Assembly (NCBI GenBank): GCA_964016985.1 | Contig: OZ024826.1 | Span: 70,815,768 to 70,879,767, forward strand | Length of the DNA stretch: 64,000 bases | Direction of reading: 5' to 3' | DNA from: Anodontia alba | Taxonomy: Eukaryota > Mollusca > Bivalvia > Lucinida > Lucinidae | Part shown: piece after piece, positions 52,073 to 63,050 of the stretch | Layout: every line of letters begins with the position of its first letter | Position numbering within the stretch: position 1 is the first letter of the stretch | Notes under the pieces: generated by a model | The model's input: the letters and a program-made list of their open reading frames with translations, nothing else | Told to the model about the DNA's origin: nothing | Databases searched by the model: none | Position numbers and translations under genes: made by a program

Positions 52073-52265
52073 GTTTTGTCACCTGAAGGATCAAACTACA
52101 TGTATTCACTACTGAGGTAACAGTTCATGAAGTTATGATGTGATTAAATTTGAACTTGGGCAAAACTTTCACGTGCACCAAGCAAAGATTGAATAGCTAA
52201 GGCATTATGAAAGCACACCTATTGAATATAGTGGAATTTGAATGGCTGTAAAAATTACAATTTGA

Positions 52266-52410
52266 GATGAAAATAAAAAGACATTTTCTTATTTTTCCTC
52301 AAAACATAGGTTTTGGGTACTCATTAGAACTACATTATTGAAGTTCTAACAAGTAACCACAATCTATGTTTTAGAGAAGTAATAAGAAATATATCTTTTT
52401 TTTAACTGAA
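52266..52410. repeat. Hairpin repeat, ~60-bp arms
   Basis: AAAAAGACATTTTCTTATTT ... CAAAACATAGGTTTTGGGTA ... AGAACT and GAAGTTCTAACAAGTAACC ... ATCTATGTTTTAGAG ... AATAAGAAATATATC. Imperfect. Confidence 0.75.
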
Positions 52411-52439
52411 AAATAATGAATATGAATTGAAGAAGTTAT

Positions 52440-53210
52440 GCTGCTGACATTTTTAGGTCCAAAATAGCCTGTTTTCAGCAATCATGGGGACATAACTCTC
52501 TGAGTAATAGCCTGACACTACCGGGCATCCGCACTATGGCCTTGTTATATGTATATTTCAGGAAGATCCCATCAAAAAATTAAAGACTTTCCCATCAAAA
52601 CTTCTGGCGATAAAAAGATAAAAAATAAATGTAATTTCAGCAATCAAGGGGATATAACCTTATGACAGATATGCCCAGTTAGCCAGTTTTCAAACTCATC
52701 AAAAGCTTTTATCCCCAACATACTTACATGTTTCAGGGTTCTCACTATTATTTTGAAAATTGAAGTAAAAATGCTGTCTTCCAGAAAAAAGTTGGTGTTT
52801 ACTGTTCTACTTTCCAAAAAGCTGGAGTCAGAGATAAAAAGTTGGAGTAAAATACTCCAAATTCGGAATTAAATGTTTGTGTTAGTTTCATGAAGACCCT
52901 GATGAAACTCAGGATTTATGGTTATGACAAAGTCCAAAATAGAGATTCTCAGCAAACAAGGTAGCATAACTCCTTGATAAATACATCAACATCCCCGAAT
53001 TTATCCGAGCTTTTATCCCTGACCTACAATTATGTAAGTTTCAGGAAGATCCCATCAAAACTGTAGGACTAATGGTTATGACAAGGTAAGAAACAGGCAT
53101 TTTCAGCAGTCGAAGGGACATAACTTCATGACAGATAGATTGAACTCACCAGTTTTATCCCTGACTTACATATATGTAAGTTTCAAGAGGATCTGATCAA
53201 AACTTTGGCC
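52440..53210. repeat. Degenerate tandem repeat (CATAACT... AAGATCCCATCAAAACT)
   Basis: Four diverged units marked by GGGACATAACTC-type words (52487, 52650, 52965, 53117) and TTTCAGGAAGATCCCATCAA (52557, 53039 and variants). Confidence 0.7.
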
Positions 53211-53339
53211 AAAAAAGCTGTGTTTCCTGTAACCCGACCGACCCTGTCTCAACCCCATCCCCACTATCTCAACCCCCTCCCCACTCTAAACTAAAACCAG
53301 AGGACCATTCATCCTGAAACGCTCACCTGACTGCTGAAG

Positions 53340-53890
53340 AGATGTTAAAATTTAGCCCCAGGGCAGGGCCACACAATACCTGTGGGTAAAATTTTGATGT
53401 CAATGGATACCTTTTGTCATTGTGACCCACAAGTGCTGCAAGTTTAAACAGTATCTCTTTGAACTGTTATTTTATTTTATTTTTTTTTTTTACTTTTTTT
53501 TCGTTAGTTTATGCATGTGTATATTCCCGGGGCTGAACACATAACCCACTGGGGGCAGAATTTTGGTCAACAGATACCCTCTGTCATTGTGGCTCACTGT
53601 TGCAACTTTCAAAAATTTCTCTTTGAACTGTGATTTATTTTCTACATTTTTTTCATTATTTTAGACATGTAAATAGCCCCGGGGCAGATGCACATAACCC
53701 ACCGGGGGCAGAATTTTGATTTCAAAGTTACCCTCTATCATTGTAGATCACTGTTGCTAGTTTCATTTTTTTCCTTTAAACTGATTTTCTACAGTTTGTT
53801 TCATTACTTTATACATGAATATAGCCCAAGAGCAGGGGCATGAATTTTTATGTCAATAGATACCCGATGTCTAGTATCAATCACCACAAG
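53340..53890. repeat. Tandem repeat, ~170-bp unit, 3-4 copies
   Basis: Units share GCCCCGGGGCAG-type starts, ACATAACCCACTGGGGGCAG AATTTTG, TACCCTCTGTCATTGTGG and CTCTTTGAACTGT. Copies at about 53354, 53528, 53676 and 53823. Confidence 0.85.
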
Positions 53891-53899
53891 AATACCGAT

Positions 53900-55960
53900 T
53901 TGTTTTTGTGAAATAATTAAAATTCTAACGTGATAATTTATTTTGGTGCAACTGTAATAATGATAGCCTCAGTCTTATTTCCAAGCATCTGAGCGTGTGT
54001 CATGTCATGTGATAAATGACATATTGAAGGTTGGCAATATTATTATAAACTTTAGGAAGTATATCTGCCAGTGTTGTTGAAAATAAATATTGAATACCTC
54101 TGCTTCTTCTGTTGCGCAGTATAATCCACGAGTGTAAATATTAAACAGAGCATTCCTTGGAAAACCGGAAATAAAACACCAATTTAACCGCTGTTCACTA
54201 TTGATCCATGACCTGTACAAGTCAATAAGTCGCGTCATAAAATTACTTATACGGATTATATAATGTATGAGCAGAAAGTCAATACATTAACAAATAATTA
54301 AAAGAAAATTACCAAAACAATTTTGTGGACATGAAATGTTCTCCGTATCGTTTCAGCATTTTTGGCAAAGTCAAGGTCACTCCCTGGTTCCCGTCCCAAT
54401 TTGAAAAACTACATCGGACACTTTGTCAGCCAATGAAATCTATTCATAGAAATGCACGATCGTCTTAAAAAATCGATTTGCTTCTTAGAGTAGGCTCGCA
54501 AAAGCGTAGATCTTGACCTACTTGGGCCTAAAAAATAGATGTGTTTCTACTAAACCGACTGACCCTGTTTTTGACAGCAGACTCTGCGTTTTGATATGGA
54601 TTTTGTAACATACTGAAGCCTGAAGGGTATCGGGAATCGTAAATTAAACTGTAAGGTCAAGTCGATGAGAACAGCTGTCTTGAACTGGTCACAACGGTTG
54701 TTGCGAACTCTCGCTTTATCATATTTTTTTACACAAGTGTGTCATTTGAGGTGTTAATACTGATTGTAAAAATAAAAACATGGCGGGTCTATTCACAATG
54801 GTTCAGCAGACTACACACAGATAATCTGCACTCGGCGCCTGCATTCATCTACTCACCTTTTTGGGGCTGTCTACTTTGCTTGTTTTATCGTTTTTCAAAG
54901 CAGGTGGGAGTAAATAGTCTTTCAATAGTCGTTTCGCCCCTCTGCCCGCCCCACCTCCCCGCCCCCACATCTGCAAGTTATGCAAAACTGGTGGATCTTG
55001 AGAGTGTTACTTACTGCATGGTTTCACAACGTTATCCACGTCACCCTTGGCCATGCTGCATAAGTGGCATGAAATTTATTCTACATTTATTTTAGACACC
55101 TCACTGTAAATGTATATACACAGAGACCAACAATTTTGTGTCCATTTTAAGAGCCGAGAACAAGACAAAAGTCGAACGCGGGAACCACGCGCAAGTAAAT
55201 AGTTTCCATTTAGATTTTCGTTCTGTCCTCAGGTTTTTCAACAGATTGTTGCGAAAAGAACAAAGAATAAACCCTCGACACATTGCATACTAATAAGTCA
55301 TTATCTACATTAGTTATTTGAAAATTTGCTGTCAAAACAACAGGTTTTGGCATCGTGAGTAGTAATGACAGTGCACATTGTAACTTTTTTGAACGGCGGT
55401 TACAAGGCTTGAGAACGATGATTTGTAAACAGATATAAAGGTGCACAAAAATGTGAGAATAAAACATTTGATAAGTATTTTAAAACTAATCGAACATATT
55501 ACTTTATCAGATGCAGTGTCACGAAACAAGTATACATGTAATATCTCGCCGATCATTCAGCACACAATGGAGATACTGTCGTCTTAAATTTGTGTAAAGT
55601 ATCACTTTTCCAAAGTCGCCATTGAGATTTAGGCTGTTCTCTTCCAACACCCCACGTGAACAAAAAGATTTTTTTCGTGTTTTGCAATATTTGTTTTTAC
55701 AAACTAATCTACCTTTTCTCTCACATTTATTGTGTATAGTACGAAACCGTTTTTGTTTTATCTAAACACTGCGTTCTTGAAACGGAATTTGAAAAATAAA
55801 AACGGCAGAAAAACGGTTCATTTACGTCCCGTTTATAGAAAAGCTTCAACCCTCTACATTTCCTTCTATAGTCGAAATTACAGGCATGCCATTTTCAAAT
55901 ATAGATATACATCAAAATATTCTTATCTGCTTCACCTCGTATGTAAAACCAGTAATTTAT
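53900..55960. other. No gene seen
   Basis: Unremarkable AT-rich sequence up to the DIRS-3 RNase H junction. Short open frames lack composition or motif support. Confidence 0.5.
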
Positions 55961-55964
55961 GATT

Positions 55965-57291
55965 TTATAAAAACATGTTACTCACTATCAATATGGCTGG
56001 CCATTTATCCTTAAGTGCTACTCTGTTGTCTACAAATAGCTGAATATGTTGATTCCTATTGTCAGAATTTAGAAATGCAGCTTTTAATTCTAAGTAATTT
56101 ATGTGTGATTCTTTTTCATCATCATCCCACATTCCACTAATTTCTAAATCATTTGCAACATCATGCCCACCATAACCAGTTGTAGAACTATCTGTTTCTA
56201 GCCTTCGCTCAGGTGGACCGTGTGAAATGGGTTTGTAAGATGTTTCTACATTTTTAATCCACCAATGCATACATTCCTGTGAAACGTTTACTATTTTCAT
56301 ATGAGCATCAAAATCCCCCTTTGACCGCTTTAAAGCAAAGTCTTTCTCAACCTCCATTCTCTTGTAATGAGCACCAGCATATAACACTCCCGGTTCTGAA
56401 GCTACCAGTTTTCCAATTAACTTAGCAAAATCTCTGATTGTTACAGTTCGTTGCTTTAACAATGAAAAACAAGGATTTTTTTTTATCTCAACTGCTTTTT
56501 GTGGAGAAAGACGAAACGGTCATGTCTACTAAGTTTATAATAAACCCTACAAACTCTATACATTGTGTGGATACAATCACAGAGTTTTCTGGATGAGCTG
56601 TTAACCCCAAGTCATCCATTAATAGCACAGTATCTCTTAGATTTTCAACACACCTTTCTCTAGTGTCGCTTTGCAGCAAGCTGTCATCAATTTAGGACAC
56701 ATTACCATGTCCCAATGTTCTCAGTGTTGCAAAAACTGGTTTTAGTAATTTCGTGTATGTTCAAGGGGCTGGTGATAAACCATTGGCTAATGCTGTAAAC
56801 TGGAGAAATCTCCCTTCCCATGTAAACTTAAGAGTTTTCGACAATGTTCTTGAATCCCCCACTGAGAAATAAGCATATTTTAAGTCAATTTTCCCAAAGT
56901 AACACCCTTGTGTCACTAATTGAAGTGCGTTTTAAATGTTTCTATCTTAAAATGAACTTTCTCTATGTGATCATTCAAACGGCTAAGGTTAATATGAGTC
57001 TATAAGAGCCATCAGATTTTGGCCTTATAAAAACATGAGAAATAATCTTCTTCATGCACTGACTCTTCAATGATCTCCTTTTCATAAAAGTTCCTGCAAC
57101 ACTTCACTAATTATACGTCTTTCTTTACTGTTATATTTTATTTCAGTTCTGTTGCACATGTCACAAGGTTCTGTTTCAAATTCTATCTCGTACCCATATT
57201 TAACTGTATTCAAAATTGATTTGTCACTTGTCATCTTTAACCAATGTTTGTTACACTGTGAAATGCCACCGGCTCTAAAATTATCAGGCAT
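55965..57291 (-). pseudogene. DIRS-3 reverse transcriptase and RNase H N-terminal part
   Basis: From 57291 down: TSDKSILNTVKYGYEIEFET and ERRIISEVLQELL (DIRS pol N-terminal block), HVFIRPKSDGSYRLILTLSR LN, FGKIDLKYAYFSVGD (motif A Asp), QFTALANGLSPAP (motif B, followed by a stop), VS-stop-IDDSLLQSDTRE (motif C; a stop replaces the residue before IDD), then LLMDDLGLTAHPENSVIV, TIRDFAKLIGKLVASEPGVL and RNase H RRLETDSSTTGYGGH, HINYLELKAAF, IQLFVDNRVAL. Breaks near 55990 where the 5.9-kb insert begins. Multiple stops and frameshifts. Confidence 0.85.
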
Positions 57292-57294
57292 GTT

Positions 57295-58860
57295 TTAAAA
57301 AATGTAAATCCACACTTACAGTTCTCTTTTCTTCTATCGTTTCTGGTCGTCTGACTTTTTGTATTTTTTGTATGCCGACTGATGATAATGTCGGCTCTTC
57401 TTCCCTAAAAAGAATTCTGCTTTTCATAGTGGTTCTTGTACTGATAAGAGAATCTATTCTTGAATTTATCAGGTCTTTGATATTGTCCTTCCTGTGCATT
57501 GCGCTGCACCGCAGCTTTATTACTATTTGTCTGATCATTTTTGGGCTTGTATTTTGATAAATCTTTCCCAACTTTCTGCATCTCATCCATCGTCTTGATC
57601 TGTTTTCCAAGGTCATCTCCTAATAAATTGTCTTTCAAAGTGTTGTATCATTGCACAATTGTTTATACTTACCTGCGATAACCTTTCTTAATTGTTGCCT
57701 TCTAAGCTTGGAGATGTCTCTGTGTGCATAGGCACACAACTGAAAAGCACTCTGTGCCAACTGAAGATTTCTGTCTGTGTCGAGTAATTTGTCCATTAAC
57801 GTGACTAAGGGAATTTACCCTTGATTTAGATATTTCTGTGCAATTTGAAAAGATCTATTTTTTTTTTATTTTTTTTATTTTTTTTTTTTTTTTTGCAGTT
57901 TTCCTCATAGTGGGTGTTAACCACAGTTCCTTATTAATCTTAGGAACCCCTTACCCAGCACAGTTTTCCAGTCTATCAAATTTCTCACACAACTCTTTAG
58001 CCACCATTCTGTCTATCTTATTTCTAATCCCTGAATTGACCACTGATGCCAAAGTTTCATCCACCTGTGGTCCATGGGCCTCCACTTTATCAAACCCATT
58101 CCCCACTGCCTTCAACAATTCCATATTACTACGCAGGTGTCCCTTTTCAGCTGACGTCCCTGCAGCTGAGCTATCTTTGCTCTCAATACTATCTCCCTTT
58201 TGAGTTATCTCCCTTCTCTCTTTTTCTACTTCTGCTTCTTTCTCTGAGGAAGAATTTATAAGAATGTCTGAGTCAGATGTGTGTTATATCCACACAATCT
58301 GACAGTTCATGAGCTTTCCGTTTTCTTCCGACGAGTGTCTATCGCCCTTTCTTTTTTACTTTGTGGCTGATTTTTATTTATTGCTTTTGCCAAACTGTCC
58401 ACCCGTGTTATAAGTGATGACATTGTTTGTTGTTGCTGGGTGATCTGTTGATTCAGCATCATTTGCTGTTGGAAAAGAGCAGGAGGAATTGAATTTCCCG
58501 TCGTGACCACTTCTGGGTTTACAATATCGTTTTGATATCCGCCATTGTGAGCGATCCCAGCTTTCTCTTGTGAGACATAAACAAAGGAGGCATGATCACT
58601 GGAACTGGGGCCTTCGAGAGGGTCCCATGACAGCGCCGTTTTCACTGTTGCTATGCAAATTCACGGCATTTAACCCCCGACAACGACGAGTTTCTGATTG
58701 TTCAACCACCGTGCCTTCAGTCTGGGTGATGGAGAAACCACATTGGTTTCTGTATCCTAGGCGAGGCGTTTTCACCGCTTTCTCGCCTGGCATCCTCCGC
58801 CCTTGTTTTTGAGTCTTCCACTGAATTCTGCTATATTTTATATCACAGAATTTCACTTAA
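57295..58860 (-). pseudogene. DIRS-3 gag region
   Basis: Position and composition mark it as gag: N-terminal pieces 58307-58645 (FVYVSQEKAGIAHNGGYQND, then QQQMMLNQQITQQQQTMSSL, Gln-rich) and C-terminal 57405-57638 (KYKPKNDQTNSNKAAVQRNA, basic and Gln/Asn-rich). A T-rich tract at 57858-57894 interrupts. No gag frame is intact. Confidence 0.65.
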
Positions 58861-58992
58861 ATTCTTGTCTACTTATACAAAATACACTTAAATATCCCAC
58901 AGAATTTTCTGAATCATATTTACACAAATTAAATTTATTTTCAATACTCCTCTAAATAGCAGTCTGACTGCATCCATTAAATGTCAACCTTG

Positions 58993-59064
58993 TTCTGAAG
59001 TTTGCATCCAGTGATAATGTCAAAGTTCATTCTAATGATTCGAAAGGTAGATTGGTTGCAACAG
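58993..59064 (-). repeat. DIRS-3 inverted terminal repeat (5' side)
   Basis: TCTGAAGTTTGCATCCAGTG ATAATGTCAAAGTTCA then GATTCGAAAGGTAGATTGG; pairs with 47694-47764 and with the second half of the internal complementary region. Confidence 0.88.
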
Positions 59065-59069
59065 AATAA

Positions 59070-59515
59070 CAATTTGCATGCTACATCGACAAAATAGCTG
59101 TATACAAAGCAGCTGCGCAGTGCCCGTCTATTTATAGACCAGAGGCAAACGCTTGAATCAGCAAGTGCTCAAGTGATCTGGATTACCAGAGTGTATTTGA
59201 CTTTGTAAAAAATGTTTTCTACAGTACGAGGTCATGTGGAACAGTCTAGTTATCGAAGGTATAAGTAATGATTTCAAAAGCAAACCGAGGCCATTTTCAA
59301 TTCGAATAAATCCAAAATGTGCTTTTGATTGAACTTGATTTGTTTCACTGAGTATACTGCAAGGTTGGGCGGTAAATTCCACCCCTGGTATTTACCAGTG
59401 GTATTTACCGGTCTGGAACATACTCTATAAGTGGCAAATACTGGTCAATTGAACTTTCTCACCTTGAAATAACTAAGAAATCTTAACCAAGTTGACAAGA
59501 TGATATATAATCAAA
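59070..59515. other. No gene seen
   Basis: Contains TATTTACCAGTGGTATTTAC at 59389, related to words near 60600. Confidence 0.5.
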
Positions 59516-59521
59516 CTAACT

Positions 59522-59829
59522 GAGCCGGCCTCGGTGGCTCAGTTGGATGCGCCGTCCGACTGGAGACCAGGAGGTCGCGGGTTCAACCCCCGCCGCGGTC
59601 GGCAATATTCTTTCGTGGAGATTGATCATGAAATATTTTCTACGGTCATTCTCTCCCTTCCGCTGATTGAAGAAGGGCAGATGTCAGTTTCTGGCGAAAG
59701 AATGTGCACAATACTGGTTAACCGCTTAGAGGACTAAGCCTGCCCAGTAAACGTGTGGTTAGGTAAACTGACCGCGCTCGACATGACCCCATTGGGTTGA
59801 CTGGGCCGTAAAACCTCAACACAAACAAA
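59522..59829 (+). mobile_element. tRNA-derived SINE, copy 2
   Basis: Same family as 31684-31988 and very similar along its length (box A TGGCTCAGTTGG, box B GGTTCAACCCC, GACCCCATTGGGTTGACTGG, CAACACAAACAAA tail). Flanks AATCAAACTAACTGA and AATCATACTAAATGA agree at 13 of 15 positions, a decayed target duplication, so this insertion is older than copy 1 or its flanks mutated faster. Confidence 0.88.
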
Positions 59830-60235
59830 AATCATACTAAATGACTTAAAAGATGTTTTAGCTAATTTTTATATAAGGTCATCACCATAAAGAATAAAAT
59901 ATTTCACAATTTAAGCATGTTGAAACAGCCAAAAGTGAATTAATGGCTAAAATTGTGAAATTATTTCAAAAATACATATAGTATCTTGAATTTTAAAACA
60001 ATCATCTTTATTATTTGAACTTAAACTCAATAGCATAAAAATACAGGTAAAAAATTACAGGTAAAAATTCACCTGTGCAACTGGCCTTTGACACCAAATA
60101 ACAAGACCATATATTCTAAATTGTTAAAACAACATGTGTCAAGAAAGTGTTTATTCAAGGGGGCACAAGACAGCAAGGGGCAAGGATAGAATTGATAAAA
60201 TGTCATAAATGATTTCCTGTTTTATATAAATAAAT
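59830..60235. other. No gene seen
   Basis: AT-rich, featureless. Confidence 0.5.
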
Positions 60236-60660
60236 AAACTATAAAATAAATAAGTTGATACTAGTGTTAAACTTAAGTATAAATATTAAGTGAATTGACC
60301 AGTACAATTGAAATTACCCCTATGATGTTGATTGTAGGTTACATGAATTGTATAAAGTCCAGGGTGGTCAATTCGGTTGACTAATATTTGCCAGTATTTT
60401 CCAATATTTGCTGGTATTTACATGCATCTAACACTGTGTAGTTTATTAAATTAAAGCTATTAAATAAGTTGATACTTGTGTTAAACTTTAGTATAAATAT
60501 TAAATATAATTGAAATTACCCCTATGAATGTTGAGTGTAGGTTATTGTATAAATTCCAAGGTGGTCAATTCATTTGACCAGTATTTGCCAGCATTTTCCA
60601 GTATTTGCCGGTATTTACCGGTAAATACCGCTGGCATGGAAAATACTCATATTTGCCAAC
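60236..60660. repeat. Tandem duplication (~215 bp) with TATTTACCGGTAAATA words
   Basis: 60245-60430 and 60455-60645 share AATAAGTTGATACT...GTGTTAAACTT, AATTGAAATTACCCCTATGA, GGTGGTCAATTC and TATTTGCCAG...TTTCCA. The second ends in TATTTACCGGTAAATA, a 16-bp palindrome. Confidence 0.85.
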
Positions 60661-60716
60661 CTGGAGTAGATTATTCATTTTTTAGATATATTTGTATTTT
60701 TGAGTTGTTTTTTGTT

Positions 60717-60748
<32 letters not shown>

Positions 60749-60832
60749 TTGTTTTGTTTTTTTGAGCGCAGGACTACTGGTAGGAATGTCTAAAGAGGTG
60801 CATACAAATTCTGATGTACGATGACTACAGGC

Positions 60833-61351
60833 AGGCTTACGCCAACCTAAAAAGCAGAATAATTTGTATGTGAATAACTTGGTAGGTGATGTAAAGGCAA
60901 ATCCCAGAGACTTCTACAGTTACATAAATAGTCAAAAAAAAAAAAAAAAAAAGACAGGCAAGGAATTCCGCCCCTTAAAAAGAGGGGAGGAAACGAAATA
61001 GCAGAATTTGAAATGACAGAGGAACTAATTGGTCAATTCAGTGATGCGTTCAATAAAACTGAGTACAATGAGGTTCCCATAATCAGAAGATTAGCCCCTT
61101 TCGTGGATAATATTGTGGTGTATGCAGAAGGCGTGATTAAGTTACTCAAAGGCTTGAATCCCTCAAAAGCCTTAGGACCTGATGTGCTTCATCCTAGAGT
61201 TCTAAAGGAGCTAGCAAATGAACTAGGTCCAGTATTTGCACAACAGTCTCTTGATACGGGTGAAATCCCCAAGGAATGGCTTCTTGCAAACATCTGCCCC
61301 CTCTTTAAGAAAGGGGATACGGTTCTTGCTTGTAGTTATCGCCCTTGTCCC
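60833..61351 (+). pseudogene. LINE-D reverse transcriptase N-terminal fragment
   Basis: Continues the family of 39024-40075: LYVNNLVGDVKANPRDFYSY INSQK (frame then disturbed by an A run at 60936-60954), ELIGQFSDAFNKTEYNEVPI, VIKLLKGLNPSKALGPDVLH, PRVLKELANELGPVFAQQSL, IPKEWLLANICPLFKKGDTV and SYRP. The RT is cut at 61351 exactly where the LTR of the next element begins. Confidence 0.85.
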
Positions 61352-61545
61352 TGACATGCGTGCCATGTGTTTTGTGTTTAACACATCAAAATAAGAACCG
61401 AGCCGGTTTCTAAGTTTTATTCAACTACGAATGCTACAGAACTAACAACAGAAATATCATGCATACATTATGAGATGCTGATATGTAAATAAGCTAGCTT
61501 GTAGGCGGAGCTAAGAGGCAGTAATCGAATCAGCTTCTCCAAACA
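61352..61545 (-). repeat. Ty3/gypsy 3' LTR (194 bp)
   Basis: On the minus strand it starts TGTTTGGAGAAGCTGATTCG and ends GGCACGCATGTCA, i.e. TG...CA. A purine tract AAGGGGGAGA (complement of 61546-61555) lies immediately 5' of it, as the plus-strand primer should. An AATAAA signal lies within (complement of about 61417-61422). The partner LTR is beyond the right edge. Confidence 0.82.
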
Positions 61546-62006
61546 TCTCCCCCTTAATGAAGAACACATGAGTTCCATCAATTTAAGCGGAGATAAAAAT
61601 AATTGACAGTTTTATGAATAAATGGCGAAGCCGTAAATACGGATTGTCTTTTGTTTCAGCCATGCGTTCATTTAATCTGACAGAACACATAAACTATAAT
61701 TTAGAATGACTGGCATTTGCAACTTTTAAGTACCCCACAATGTTATTGTAGCATGTGATAACGAGTGTCATTTCGCTCAAGTGTATTATTTTAACACATA
61801 GTTCCCAAAGTAAAGTTCATTAATACCACTCAGCATATCTCCTTGGCGGTATACCCTGTCTGCCACAGCATGTTTTATGCGGCTGCTCTCCAAAATCAAG
61901 TACAGATTATTGTGACCTCTCGGTGCAGTGATTTTGTTGCACGGAGTGCTGATCGTCCTGCGCCGGAACTTTCTGAAGGTGAACGCGGTTTCGCCTGTAT
62001 GTTCCG

Positions 62007-62950
62007 TCATTCGTTTTTACCGTATGTCATATTTTCCGTGTCGCCACTGAGTACAGTCCCTTGCTTTTGCCACATTTTTTCACTGTCTAGCTTAATCCGC
62101 ACTTTGTCCCCGGCGGTCAAGAAAGGCAGTGACTGGGCTGCATGTTTCCAGTTGAAGAAGAATGCCTGATTTTCTTTCGATTTGTCATGCTGCGCTTTTA
62201 CAAGTTCATGACTTGGCCATTTAGGTCTGAGTTTTTCAGAAGTACACGGTACATGTATTCGCATTTGTCTTCCTATCATAAGTTTCGAAGGACTTAAGCG
62301 GGTGGCTATGGTCGGTGTACACAGATGGGTCCTTAGTGCACTGTACGAATCCTTTAGTTTCAGAATGTTTTTTGGCAATTTTGACGCCTGCTTCGGCCGC
62401 GCCGTTTGCTTGCGGAAAGTAAGCAGAGCTATATATCACTTTTATATTGTGTACCTTTGCAAAGTCCATAAAACACCTGGCAGTAAACTGTGGCCCACCG
62501 TCACACGCAATTTCTTCCGGGTCTCCCCAGCGAGAAAATATGTTTTTCATTTTGTCCACTACACGTTCACTGGTCAGTGTATCCAGTTTCTATGTATTTA
62601 GAATATGTGTCATGACAACAAGGTACGTTTGGTTGTTGAACTGGCATGTCAGCAGCAACCTTGACCCAAGGTCCCGCTGGTAGTTCTGACGGTTTCAGTG
62701 GCTCTCGACGTTGTGTAGGTCTCGACTGTTGGCAAAATTGTCAATTTTACACCATTTCAGTCAGTTCTTTGTTAATTGTCGGCCACCATACACATTGTGC
62801 TGCAAATTCTTTGCTTTTACTAAGTCCTTTGTGTGACGTGTGTAATTTGTCTAAAACTTCCCTACGCTGGCTTACTGGTATAACTAGTCTATTTCTATAG
62901 AGTAATAGTCCATCAACAACAGAAAGTTCATTTCGAGCGCTGAAATATGC
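62007..62950 (-). pseudogene. Ty3/gypsy integrase
   Basis: Zinc-binding N-terminal part near 62720-62870 (VLDKLHTSHKGLSKSKEFAA QCVWWP, then CQQSRPTQRREPL in a shifted frame). Core: GDPEEIACDGGPQFTARCFM (second catalytic Asp) and FPQANGAAEAGVKIAKK (catalytic Glu, 35 residues on). The first Asp block near 62640 is weak (KVAADMPVQQP). The C-terminal part continues in another frame at 62007-62378 (MIGRQMRIHVPCTSEKLRPK; GDKVRIKLDSEKMWQKQGTV). Broken by at least three frame changes. Confidence 0.85.
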
Positions 62951-63050
62951 GTTGATTGGATCTGACAGGTTTTACCAGTCTCTGGCCAACCATTGAGCGA
63001 TATTATCTGCTGGATTTCTGAATCATTTTGCGTAGCATCATAGATCCTTT

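Larger units (their letters stand above)
47640..59064 (-). mobile_element. Second DIRS-type retrotransposon (DIRS-3), interrupted
   Basis: Minus-strand gag (58860 to 57290), RT-RNase H (57291-55965, resuming 50028-49400), tyrosine recombinase (about 49640-48275). Inverted terminal repeats: 47694-47764 with 58993-59064. Internal complementary region: 47821-47897 is the complement of the left terminus (47640-47723), and 47901-47934 of the right terminus (59033-59064). A 5.9-kb segment (about 50040-55965) interrupts RNase H, so the native element would be about 5.5 kb. Many stops; inactive. Confidence 0.88.

Noticed and set aside
54739..55095. 118-codon frame, possible host exon
   Set aside because: No motif, splice pattern or composition support; plausible by chance in AT-rich DNA.
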